Part shown: positions 25,746 through 34,915 of the stretch, in pieces | Position numbering within the stretch: position 1 is the stretch's first letter | Layout: the number at the start of each line of letters is the position of its first letter | Assembly: GCA_001310375.1 (NCBI GenBank) | Contig: BAXC01000027.1 | Coordinates: 1-45,369 of the forward strand | Direction: 5' to 3' | DNA length: 45,369 nucleotides | Source: Bacillus sp. JCM 19041 | GTDB lineage: Bacteria; Bacillota; Bacilli; Bacillales; Bacillaceae_D | The notes under the pieces: generated by a model | The model's database searches: none | Seen by the model: the letters and a program-made list of their open reading frames with translations, nothing else | What the model was told of the DNA's origin: nothing | Translations under genes and position numbers: made by a program

Positions 25746-27332
25746 ATGATTCAAAATCCAGTACTAACAGGATTTCATCCAGATCCAAGTATTTGCCGGG
25801 TTGGTGACGACTATTATGTTGCAACATCAACGTTTGAGTGGTTCCCAGGTGTCATGATTTATCATTCCAAAGACTTGAAGAACTGGCGTCTTGTAAGTCG
25901 TCCTCTGAATCGCTTGAGTCAACTGAATATGAGTGGAAATCCAGACTCTGGCGGAGTATGGGCACCATGCTTAAGTTATGCAGATGGCATGTTTTGGCTG
26001 ATTTATTCAGATATTAAAATAGTCGATGGAGCTTGGAAAGACGGACATAATTATTTGGTCACATGTAATGAAATTGATGGTGAGTGGAGCGAGCCTGTGT
26101 ATTTGAATAGTGCAGGGTTTGATCCATCGTTATTCCACAACGAGGATGGGAAGAAGTATTTACTTCATATGGTTTGGGATTACCGGCCAAATAAGCATTC
26201 GTTTAATGGGATTGCGATGCAAGAATATGATCATGCTCAAAAGAAACTTGTAGGCAAAGCAGAAGTTATTTTCACAGGAACAGAGCTTGGTTTAACGGAA
26301 GCACCGCACCTTTATCAAATGGATGGCTTTTATTATTTGCTGACGGCAGAAGGTGGAACGAAGTATGAGCATGCGGCGACACTTGCTCGTTCAAGGAATC
26401 TAACTGGACCGTATGAACGACATCCTAAAAATCCGATTTTATCAAGCTGGGCTAATCCTCTTCATCCTATGCAAAAAGCCGGACATGGATCAATGGTTCA
26501 GACGCAGGATGGACAGTGGTATTTGGCTCATTTGATGGCGAGACCGATTCATCGTCCAGGCAAAAAAATAACTGAAGAAAGAGGTTACTGTCCTCTTGGT
26601 AGGGAAACAGCGATTCAAAAGATGGAATGGAAGGATGGTTGGCCAATTGTGGTGAATGGTCCTCTTCCGTCATCGGAAGTAGAGGCGCCAGATTTGCCAG
26701 AAGTAAAATGGGAACAATCATTTACAGGTCAAGATCTGTTTGAAGGAAACGAACTGCTTCCATGTTATCAGACGCTCCGAATTCCATTTACAGATGAGCT
26801 TGGTGAGCTTAGAAATGGGACGTTGCGTTTGTTTGGAAGAGAATCACTTGGTTCTAGATTCACACAATCTCATGTGGCTAGAAGATGGCAAGATTTTAGC
26901 TTTGATGCTGATACCGTTGTTTCCTTTAATCCAGATTCATTTATGCAAGCAGCTGGTCTTGTTTGTTATTACAACACAGCAACGTGGGTCTCCTTGCAGA
27001 TTACGTGGTGTGAAGAAAAAGGAAGAGTGTTGCAGTTGCTTTCATCTGATCGGGGATCAATTACTGTCGATGGTGAACCGATTCCACTTCCTGATGAAGC
27101 AGAGTACATTCATTTAAGGACGGTTGTACGCGAAGATACGTTTACTTTTACTTACTCACTGGACGGTCAAACGTATGAGGAGTTAGCGCCAGTTTATTCA
27201 TCATACAAACTGTCAGATGACTATGTAAATGGTGGTGGCTTTTTTACCGGCGCATTTGTTGGGATGCATTGCAGGATACATCCGGAAATCGTTGTGCCGC
27301 AGAGTTTACATCCTTCTCTTATAACCCATTAA
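25746..27332 (+). CDS. xynB: GH43 beta-xylosidase
   Basis: A complete 528-residue enzyme with an N-terminal five-bladed beta-propeller (about 1-310) and a C-terminal beta-sandwich (about 325-520), the layout of GH43 subfamily 11 exo-xylosidases. The catalytic set is visible: base Asp in FHPDPS (D13), pKa-tuning Asp in GFDPSLF (D126) and acid Glu in LTEAPHLY (E185). It releases xylose from the non-reducing ends of xylo-oligosaccharides, with inversion. It has no signal peptide, so it acts inside the cell. AAAGGAGCGG precedes ATG 25746. It starts a three-gene run with GH10 and GH67, behind a cre-like site and the manA terminator. Confidence 0.93.
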   Translation: MIQNPVLTGFHPDPSICRVGDDYYVATSTFEWFPGVMIYHSKDLKNWRLVSRPLNRLSQLNMSGNPDSGGVWAPCLSYADGMFWLIYSDIKIVDGAWKDGHNYLVTCNEIDGEWSEPVYLNSAGFDPSLFHNEDGKKYLLHMVWDYRPNKHSFNGIAMQEYDHAQKKLVGKAEVIFTGTELGLTEAPHLYQMDGFYYLLTAEGGTKYEHAATLARSRNLTGPYERHPKNPILSSWANPLHPMQKAGHGSMVQTQDGQWYLAHLMARPIHRPGKKITEERGYCPLGRETAIQKMEWKDGWPIVVNGPLPSSEVEAPDLPEVKWEQSFTGQDLFEGNELLPCYQTLRIPFTDELGELRNGTLRLFGRESLGSRFTQSHVARRWQDFSFDADTVVSFNPDSFMQAAGLVCYYNTATWVSLQITWCEEKGRVLQLLSSDRGSITVDGEPIPLPDEAEYIHLRTVVREDTFTFTYSLDGQTYEELAPVYSSYKLSDDYVNGGGFFTGAFVGMHCRIHPEIVVPQSLHPSLITH

Positions 27333-27384
27333 GTGAAAGGAAGCAGCGGGGAATAGAGAGTATGGAAAAGCAGGGGACCGTTTG

Positions 27385-28387
27385 ATGGGACTTGCTGGAA
27401 TGTATGAAGACTATTTTCGTATTGGTGCAGCTTGTGCACCAGAGCGATTAGATAAACAAGGAATGCATATTGCTAAACATTATAATTCGGTCACTGCTGA
27501 AAATTGTATGAAGCCCGTTGAAGTTCAGCCAGCAGAAGGGTTATTTGATTTTCGCAAAGCAGATAAATTAGTGGAGTATGCCCGTGAACATCAACTTGAT
27601 GTTCGTGGCCATACGCTTGTTTGGCACAATCAAACTGGGGAATGGATGTTTAAAGACGGAAACAGTCCAGTCTCAAAAGAAATGTTGTTTGCTCGTATGA
27701 AAACGCATATCGAAACGATGGTAGCACGTTATCCAACGATTAAAAGTTGGGATGTTGTGAATGAAGCAGTTGCAGACGAAGACAACCGTTTTTTGCGTGA
27801 TTCCATGTATGCTCGGATTGCAGAAGAGAGCTTTATAGAGCATGCTTTTGTCTGTGCTCATGAAGCAAATCCGAGTGCAAACTTGTTTTATAATGATTAC
27901 AACGAGTCCGATCCAAAAAAACGAGATAAAATTGTTCGGCTTTTAAAAAACTTACTCGAAAAAGGGGTTCCCGTGCATGGTGTTGGCATGCAAGGACATT
28001 GGAACTTATATGGTCCCTCAATCAAAGAGATTCAAGCAGCAATTGAAGCATACGCATCATTGGGATTGCGTATAGAAGTGACTGAGTTGGATCTCTCTGT
28101 GTTTAACTGGAATGATCGGAGAACCGATTTGCTTGAACCGACAAAGGAAATGTTGGAACTGCAAGCAAATCGTTATGAGAAGATCTTCTCTTTGTTTCGT
28201 TCATATAAGGACGTCATTGATTCAGTTACCTTTTGGGGTGCTGCTGATGATTATACATGGTTAAACGATTTCCCCGTTCAAGAGGAAAAATTGGCCGTTC
28301 TTATTTGATGAAAGATTTCAGCCAAAAGAAAGTTATACAAGAGTCATAAATTTTAGTCGAATGGAGCGATTGTTAGATGGCGTATGA
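27385..28387 (+). CDS. xynA: GH10 intracellular endo-1,4-beta-xylanase, one frame break
   Basis: About 334 residues after repair, a (beta/alpha)8-barrel that cuts beta-1,4-xylan oligomers with retention. Motifs: SVTAENCMKP, RGHTLVWHNQ, acid/base Glu in SWDVVNEAV (E127), nucleophile Glu in IEVTELDLS (E234) and TFWGAADDYTWLNDFPV. It has no signal peptide, as in the intracellular xylanases of Geobacillus and Bacillus that process imported oligomers. The frame fails near 28281: two bases appear lost from an A-run, and repair gives the conserved ending VQKRKNWPFLFDE and a stop at 28385-28387. This end overlaps the next gene by 11 bases. ATG 27385 is preferred to TTG 27382; AGGGGAC lies upstream. 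Confidence 0.9.
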
Positions 28388-30370
28388 TGTAGGTTGGCTC
28401 CCAAGCTTAAAGAACACCAAGGAGCCACGTGCTCTGTTTGTGCACTTACCTGGAAGGAAAAAGGAGGCTGTTGAAAAGCTTCTAAGAACATACATGGTCC
28501 ACTTATTTGAAGAGCTTAAAGTAGAACGAAACGACAGTATCAATGCTGAATTAACAATTGCAACCTTTGAAGACCTTGATGAATCTCCCCTTGCCGACTT
28601 AGGAGAAGAAGGATTCCAAATTGAAACAAGTGACAACCATACAACAATAAAAGGTGAGACCGAACGCGGGCTTGTTTATGGCATATTTTATCTAATGAAG
28701 CAATTGCAGCTAGGAAACAAGTTGCATACAATTGATGTTTTTGAACGACCCGCATCGCCAATCCGGATGATTAATCACTGGGACAACATGGACGGGACGG
28801 TTGAACGTGGTTACGCGGGCAGGTCGCTGTTTTTTGAAGACAATGCCTTCATCTATGATGAGAAACGAATCACTGCTTATGCAGAATTGCTTGCTTCTGT
28901 TGGAATTAATGCACTTACGATGAATAATGTGAACGTCCATGAAGTAGAAACTTATTTAATTGATGAATCCTTGTTGCCTGATGTTGCAAAACATGCAGCT
29001 ATATTCAAGAAATATGGCATTTCTCTTTACTTATCAATAAACTATGCTAGTCCAATCGTCCTTGGGAAATTAGATAGCGCTGATCCACTTGATAAGGCGG
29101 TTATATCTTGGTGGAAGAAACAAGCGGAAATCATTTATCGCCATGTACCAGAATTAGGCGGCTTTGTTGTGAAAGCGGATTCAGAACACCGTCCAGGTCC
29201 GTTTACGTATGGACGAACCCATGCTGACGGGGCCAACATGTTGCAGAAGCGATTAAACCATTTGGAGGAACTGTTTTCTGGCGTTGTTTCGTTTATGACT
29301 GTCTGCAAGACTGGCGAGATCGTACAACCGATCGAGCGAGAGCGGCATATGATCATTTCGCTAAATTGGATGGTCAATTCGCGGAAAATGTCATCCTACA
29401 AATCAAAAGTGGGCCAATGGATTTCCAAGTGCGAGAACCGGTTACACCATTGTTTGGCGCATTAAAACAGACAAATCACGTAATCGAATTTCAGATTGCC
29501 CAGGAATATACAGGTCAACAAATTGATGTTTGTTTCTTGCCTCCGATGTGGCAAGAGATTCTTGAATTTGATACACATGCAAAAGGAGAAGGCACAACAG
29601 TCGCTAAGATTGTGACAGGAAACGTTTATAAGCCTCAGCGAATGGGCATGACGGCCGTTGTTAACACAGGGCGAGATTCAAACTGGACGGGGCATACGTT
29701 TGCGCAGGCGAATTTGTATGGGTATGGAGTGATGGCTTGGGATCCCGAAGCAGATGTTAAAGCAATCATTAGTGAGTGGACAAAACAAACATTTACCGAA
29801 GTACCGGAGAAGACCATACAATTCATTGAGAGAGTACTTGGAGAATCATGGGGAGTCTATGAATCTTACACTGCTCCACTTGGCGTTGGTTGGATGGTTA
29901 ATACTGGCCATCATTACGGTCCTGATATAAATGGCTATGAGTATTCGCCTTGGGGTACATACCATTTCTCTGATCGAGAAGGGATGGGGGTGGATCGTAC
30001 CGATAGTGGCAGCGGTTATTATCGCCAATATGAGCCAGAAGTTCAAACGATTTATGGCGAGCGAGAATCTTGTCCAGACGAACTCTTGTTGTTCTTTCAC
30101 CACGTTCCGTATCGCCATCGCTTAAAAAGTGGAAAAACGGTGATTCAGCACATTTATGATAGTCATTTTGCAGGTGTAGAGAAAGTGGAGCAATGGGTAA
30201 ATGAATGGGACATTCATAAAGAGACTGTTCCGAAACAACAGGCAGACCATATTGAGGCAAAATTTGGCGCACAAGTAACAAATGCAAGAGAATGGCGCGA
30301 CCGAATTAATACGTATTATTACCGCATGTCTGGGATAGAAGATTCAAAAGGACGGACGATTTATAAGTAA
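28377..30370 (+). CDS. aguA: GH67 alpha-glucuronidase, one frame break
   Basis: About 664 residues after repair, close to the family's usual 680. It removes 4-O-methyl-glucuronic or glucuronic acid from the non-reducing end of aldouronic acids made from glucuronoxylan. Landmarks: GINALTMNNVNV, LYLSINYASPI, GFVVKADSEHRPGPFTYG with the acid Glu, THADGANML, then, after repair, PFGGTVFWRCFVYDC, LQDWRDR (base Asp) and MDFQVREPV (base Glu). A G lost near 29243 (TTGGCA read as TTGCA) shifts the frame, so the block from 29243 to about 29370 is read wrongly in the first frame. There is no signal peptide. It overlaps the GH10 gene by 11 bases and ends before a strong terminator. Confidence 0.92.
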
Positions 30371-30399
30371 GCATGTGCGTGTATACAAGATATATATTG

Positions 30400-30437
30400 A
30401 AAATAAGCCAAGTGTATAAAGCGCTTGGCTTATTTTT
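30400..30437 (+). terminator. Rho-independent terminator of the xylan operon
   Basis: AAAATAAGCCAAG and CTTGGCTTATTTTT form a 13-bp stem. It closes the xynB-xynA-aguA unit 30 bases after the GH67 stop. Confidence 0.88.
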
Positions 30438-30565
30438 ATGGGAGAGCTATTTTTTAAAAGTGACACATTTTTTGTGAAGACTATTTATTGACTTTACGAA
30501 GGTGATCCTCTCTTTGTGTTATGATAAGAATAATCAGAAAAATCATCTTATTAGGGAATGATGAA

Positions 30566-32329
30566 ATGGAACTTGCTAGATGGGATTTAAGCGGTTTATG
30601 TGGAGGGTTAGAAGAAAAAGCTAGAAACAAGTTTATTGAGCAAATACAAAGAGATTTGATTCAACTAGAAACAAAAGCGAGCAAGGTAAGCTTAAGTAAT
30701 GACGAACTTCATTTAGTTTCTAAGGCAATTGCAGATATTGAAGCACTTGAGTCCCTTTATTATTGCATGGCGACCGAAGCAATAGATGAAGTGGAATTAA
30801 CATGGCTTATTAATCAGCTTACTTTGTTAAAGGGAAAAGTGAAAGAGATTGTTGCTAGTCAACAAGTACATGCAACAATATTAACAGAAAGGCAATTGAA
30901 CGATTGGTTAGGAACAGTAGATAAACAATTTGTTGGGGGGCTTCACAAGGTGGTTCGAGACGTGGAGATGACTGGAGAAGATCCGTTGTTTCGTTTAGTG
31001 AAAGAAACAACATCTTCAATGGAACAATTAGCAATTAAGTTGCGGAAGCGTCTAACGGTTGAGCTTTGCGAGGGGAATGAAACAAAGAGAGTGCCATTTT
31101 CACAAGCTAATAAGATGGCGAATAAGGAGGTCAATGAAAACAAGAGCATGGAGATTCTTGAGCAAATGAAAGAAATGCTTAAAAAAGAATCTCCGTTATT
31201 CGCACATGTTTATAATCAGATTGTCGGTGCGCGATTAGCAGAATATGAACGCAAGGGTATTCATTATATGGATGAATCTTTAGAGAAGAATGGTTTGTCT
31301 AAACAAGCACTCAAAACAATGTGGAAAGCTGTAGATCAATACAAAAATTCTTTGACATGTTATTTAGACTGGAAGAAGGAAGAGGGGGGCGAGAAGCAAC
31401 TCACTTGGCAAAGTTTAACGACTGCTGGAAAACAAGTGATAGAAAACATTCCATTTGCTGATGCTGTCGATATGGTTGCTCGGTCACTTAAGGGGATTGA
31501 TTCGCGCATGTCTGATTTTGTCTATCATGCGATTGAAAACGGATGGGTTGATGCACAGCCACGAGAGTCTAAAGCGTCGGGTGGTTTTTGTGCACCATTT
31601 CTACCAATGGGTGAATCAAGAATTTCAATTGTTTACGAAGGTACAATAGGATGTGTACGCAAGCTTGCTCATGAGCTTGGTCACGCATGGCATTTTAAAC
31701 AAATGTCTATACTTCCGACCTTGCAATTTTCTGAAGAAACATTTGAAATGTCATTGGCTGAAACGTCAGCGTTGTTTTTTGAAACGGTATTAATTGAAGA
31801 AGTCATAGCGAGTGAAGTAAATGAGGCAAATATAAAATCTTTGCTTGAATGGAAGATTGAGCAAAGCATCCATTACTTAATGAACATTCGATCTGCATAT
31901 TTATTTGAAGATGAATGTTATCAAAGAAGAACTGCTGGACCATTAACAGCTACACAATTAGAACAAATCGCACTTGATTGTCAAAGAGTGGCGTATGGGA
32001 ATAAATTAGATGAATATGAACCGTATAAATGGATTAAGTATGGTCATTTCTATCACTCGGATGTCCCTTTTTATAACTACCCTTATTCACTTGGTTTTCT
32101 GTTAAGTAATGGCTTATTGGAATTAGCGCATACGGATGCTCAATTCTCAAGTAAGTTCCAACGTTTTCTAAGTGAAACGGGGACGCTTCCCGTTGAACAA
32201 TTAGTAGCCATACATATGCAAGAAAAGTTGTCAGAACCTGCTTTTTGGAAAGCTTCGATGGAAAACGTTGTGGCAGATATTAATCGCTTCTTCACTATTC
32301 ATGAGTTGCGCTCTACTCCTAAAGAATGA
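30566..32329 (+). CDS. M3 family oligoendopeptidase
   Basis: About 587 residues, a cytoplasmic zinc metallopeptidase of the PepF/M3B type that cuts short peptides. The zinc site is HELGH in KLAHELGHAWHFKQM, with the third ligand Glu in SLAETSALFFE about 25 residues on. The N-terminal helical domain (about 1-200) and the C-terminal SDVPFYNYPYSLGFLLSNGL, close to the usual DVPFYNFPYxxGYL of the family, agree. The open frame begins at 30521 with a non-homologous stretch (MIRIIRKIILLGNDE); ATG 30566 (MELARWDLSGL) is the better start. It is transcribed alone between the xylan terminator and a small gene. It is probably related to B. subtilis YjbG/PepF-type enzymes. Confidence 0.92.
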   Translation: MELARWDLSGLCGGLEEKARNKFIEQIQRDLIQLETKASKVSLSNDELHLVSKAIADIEALESLYYCMATEAIDEVELTWLINQLTLLKGKVKEIVASQQVHATILTERQLNDWLGTVDKQFVGGLHKVVRDVEMTGEDPLFRLVKETTSSMEQLAIKLRKRLTVELCEGNETKRVPFSQANKMANKEVNENKSMEILEQMKEMLKKESPLFAHVYNQIVGARLAEYERKGIHYMDESLEKNGLSKQALKTMWKAVDQYKNSLTCYLDWKKEEGGEKQLTWQSLTTAGKQVIENIPFADAVDMVARSLKGIDSRMSDFVYHAIENGWVDAQPRESKASGGFCAPFLPMGESRISIVYEGTIGCVRKLAHELGHAWHFKQMSILPTLQFSEETFEMSLAETSALFFETVLIEEVIASEVNEANIKSLLEWKIEQSIHYLMNIRSAYLFEDECYQRRTAGPLTATQLEQIALDCQRVAYGNKLDEYEPYKWIKYGHFYHSDVPFYNYPYSLGFLLSNGLLELAHTDAQFSSKFQRFLSETGTLPVEQLVAIHMQEKLSEPAFWKASMENVVADINRFFTIHELRSTPKE

Positions 32330-32403
32330 AAGAAGAATCGACCAAACTATGGACGACTGAATCTCATGCCGGCGATATGCTGGTGTGAGAGGAGGCGAAG
32401 AGA

Positions 32404-32590
32404 ATGATTGATTTATTAAAGCGGTGGGTTTCTTTTATTTTTGGAAACAAAGACGTGTTTTATCAAGAAACGATGCAGCGAGTCGAACGAACAGAAGTAT
32501 CGTATTATCAGGAATGCAGATGTAGATAAAGGGGAGGCAGCAGTTCAAGGTGAACTTGCTGTTTCAAATTTTGTCTGCAAAGTCCCGTAA
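32404..32590 (+). CDS. Small hypothetical protein, probably one frame break
   Basis: GAGAGGAGGCGAAGAG precedes ATG 32404. The first frame gives 41 residues (MIDLLKRWVSFIFGNKDVFY, then QETMQRVERTEVSYYQ) and stops at 32529. Restoring two bases near 32512 joins NADVDKGEAAVQGELAVSNF and ends at 32590, about 62 residues, amphipathic then acidic. I do not recognise it. The last codons and the stop lie in repeat copy C, so the repeat may have inserted at the 3' end. An imperfect hairpin (32361-32389) precedes the ribosome site. Confidence 0.4.
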
Positions 32591-32735
32591 AAACGAGACC
32601 GTAGCCGAGTTTATTTACTGATAAGTGAGATTGCGTTGTTTTTCCCGTTTTGTCTCCGCTCCCGGCACACACTTCGCTTTCCGCAGGCGACGGATGAGCC
32701 TCACAGCTACGCTGCGTGTCTCATCTTTAAATTCG
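32560..32735 (-). repeat. Dispersed intergenic repeat, copy C (reverse orientation)
   Basis: Read on the minus strand it runs GATGAGACACGCAGCGTAGC, GAGGCTCATCCGTCGCC, GCGGAAAGCGAAGTGTGTGC, CGGGAGCGGAGACAAAACGG, then TATCAGTAAATAAA and GTCTCG-TTTTTA-CGGGAC with TTTGCAGACAAA. It matches copy B in the 5' and middle parts and copy A at the 3' hairpin, which shows that the complete element is about 170-240 bp. Confidence 0.8.
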
Positions 32736-32796
32736 TTTACCAATTCCTTTTTTGTAGAGTTTTTTCTCTCGTTTAAAGTTTCATTTATAAAAGAAG

Positions 32797-32823
32797 AAAA
32801 ACCAGGCAAATAACCTGGTTTTT
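32797..32823. terminator. Bidirectional Rho-independent terminator
   Basis: AAAAACCAGG (32797-32806) pairs perfectly with CCTGGTTTTT (32814-32823) around CAAATAA. It can end leftward transcription from the MFS gene and rightward transcription from the small gene. The rest of 32591-32913 holds repeat copy C and a fragment (32855-32882) similar to 24340-24380. Confidence 0.85.
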
Positions 32824-32913
32824 AATGAAGACAAACACTTGAGTCAGTTCGCTCACATGCTGATGAATCCATGTTCTGTATTCTCCAATTACAAGGCATA
32901 TAAATGTTTTAAT

Positions 32914-34188
32914 TCAACTTGCGTTGATTTGTTTTTTTGCGATGCTTGTTTCTGGGACCATCGCAAGTAAGACGATACCGATAATAAATAAGATAACAAG
33001 GCTAAACACACCTGCGTTCGTATTGCCAGTAAGTTGTGCAGTAATACCGAGTAGCAAAGGTCCCATAATTGCAGCAAACTTGCCGAATACATTATAAAAA
33101 CCAAAAAACTCATTTGATTTATGTTTTGGAATTAGCTTAGCAAAGTAGGAGCGGCTTAACGCTTGAATGCCTCCTTGAGAAGTAGCAACAAGCATTGCCA
33201 ATACCCAAAAGTCAAACGTTGTTCTTAAAAAGAATGCATAAATGCAGACAACGATATAAACACAAATACCAACATAAAGCATTTTTTTGCCTGTGAATCG
33301 TTGTGCTAGACGTCCATATAAAATGGAAAATGGAGCGGCAACAATTTGTGTAACGAATAGGACGATAAGAAGGTCGGTAGCGCCGATGCCTAAGTCGCTC
33401 CCGTACGCAGTCGACATTTTGATAATCGTACCAACACCATCAATGTAAAAGAAGTAAGCAAGCAAGAAAAGAAAGAGTGCTCGGTATTGTCGAATTTCTT
33501 TAAATGTTTGACCAAGTCGCTTAAAGCTCGTGGAGATTGGATTTGGAACTCGTTCAATATAGTAGCGTTGTTTCACATGTTTAAAAAGTGGAATCGTAAA
33601 AAGTCCCCACCATAGTGCTGTGATCAAAAAGCAATTTTACTAGCGGCACCAAATGAAAGTGGAATAATCTCCATTTGTGCTAACACGATAATGGCTATAC
33701 TAATTAGAAATGGAATACAGCTGCCGATATAGCCAATTCCATATCCTCGTGCTGACACATCATGCATATTCTCTTCTTTTGACACATCAACTAAAAATGC
33801 ATCATAAAACACATTTGCTCCTGCGAATCCGACTGCAGTGATCGTGTAAAGGACAAGTAAAATGAGCCAGTTATCTCCTGGCACAAATGCCATCATAGCA
33901 GTAGATCCAACGCCTATGGCAAAAAAGAAAGCAAAAAAACGTTTCTTTAGCCTTTATAATCGGCAATTGTTCCGAGTATGGGGCTAAGCATTGCTAAGAT
34001 AAATGTAGCAATCGCAATCGTGTAGCCAAGATAGGCAGTTGAATCGACGTCGCTAATACCTGCATCTGATGCCATTGCTTTGAAGAAAAGTGGAAACACA
34101 GCGGTTGTTACGATAATAGAGTAGGCAGAATTTGCCAGTCGTATAACATCCAACTATTTTCTTCTTTTGTGAAACGTTTCTTTCCCAA
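32914..34188 (-). CDS. MFS transporter, UMF1 (Vps22/Atg22-like) family, three frame breaks
   Basis: About 425 residues after repair, a 12-helix transporter of the UMF1/Atg22 branch; the substrate is unknown. The family N-terminus reads [20 protein letters not shown] only after a G is restored near 34135. A second base is lost near 33950, between GTIADYKG and [12 protein letters not shown], and a T is missing from a T-run near 33628, between SKIAF and [13 protein letters not shown]. Between the breaks the frames are clean and hydrophobic, with [17 protein letters not shown] conserved late. The likely start is TTG 34188 behind GGGG. It is transcribed alone, towards the bidirectional terminator. 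Confidence 0.85.
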
Positions 34189-34377
34189 TATGTTTTCCCC
34201 CTAAAAAATCATGCTTCATTGTCTAGACTTCTTCCTTTGTTGATTTGTAAAACATAGGAGGTTTAGTGGAAGTGAGTCCGTCTTTCATTGTATGTGTCAT
34301 TTGTAATGTTAAGATTAAGTACAAGTAAAGAAATATTCGGTATACTATAGATAAAAACCTTCTAAGGTTGGGATTCA

Positions 34378-34794
34378 ATGACGCAAAAAGCGTATGGTTA
34401 CATAACAAGGATGAATCAAGGAGAAAAACAGCTACTTGTGTTTCAACATTCGGTGAAAGAAGCAGGTATACAAATTCCAAAAGGAACAGTTGAAACAGGA
34501 GAATCTGCTTATGAAGCAGTTATCAGGGAGATGGAGGAGGAGACAGGGTTAACAGAGTTTCTATCTGTTAAGAAAGTTGCAGAAGACTGTTGGAAAGCGG
34601 ATGATGGTTCCATACATGAACGTTTCTTTTATGAAATGCAGATAGATAAGACCGAAGAGGAATGGACAGTTTCTCCTACTGGAGGTGGGGAGGAAGAAGG
34701 GATAACCTTTTCTTATTTCTGGATTTTTTCTGCCGATGAAGTAGAATTGGCAAGAGGGCATGGGGATTATATAAATCGAGTGTTAAGTAAATAA
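34378..34794 (+). CDS. Nudix hydrolase
   Basis: A complete 138-residue protein. The Nudix box GTVETGESAYEAVIREMEEE, followed by TGL (about residues 36-58), matches Gx5Ex7REUxEExGU and binds the metal and diphosphate. These enzymes hydrolyse X-linked nucleoside diphosphates; specificity is not clear. The length is normal for a stand-alone domain. It starts at ATG 34378 with AAGGTTGGG upstream, and a TATACT at 34341-34346 may be its -10. It lies between divergent and convergent transport genes with no obvious partner. Confidence 0.88.
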   Translation: MTQKAYGYITRMNQGEKQLLVFQHSVKEAGIQIPKGTVETGESAYEAVIREMEEETGLTEFLSVKKVAEDCWKADDGSIHERFFYEMQIDKTEEEWTVSPTGGGEEEGITFSYFWIFSADEVELARGHGDYINRVLSK

Positions 34795-34874
34795 ACGAGA
34801 AAAAAAGAGTTGACTTCTTAGAAAAAGGATTGAGAAAGAGATATTTAAGTTACTAATTCAGATTGATATAAATA

Positions 34875-34909
34875 AAAGAACCCAACGAGAAAAACTCATT
34901 GGGTTCTTT
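34875..34909 (-). terminator. Rho-independent terminator of the BCCT gene
   Basis: AAAGAACCCAA and TTGGGTTCTTT pair around a loop with a short inner stem. It lies just past the BCCT stop on the minus strand and may also serve the Nudix gene. Confidence 0.75.
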
Positions 34910-34915
34910 GTGTTG

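Noticed and set aside
32615-32813. Overlapping open frames of about 62-64 codons on both strands
   Set aside because: Both read through the dispersed repeat and its hairpins, have no ribosome sites and odd composition.
34266-34328. A 20-codon open frame with GTG start behind TAGGAGG, upstream of the Nudix gene
   Set aside because: Good ribosome site but very short, with no recognisable product; I could not separate it from chance.
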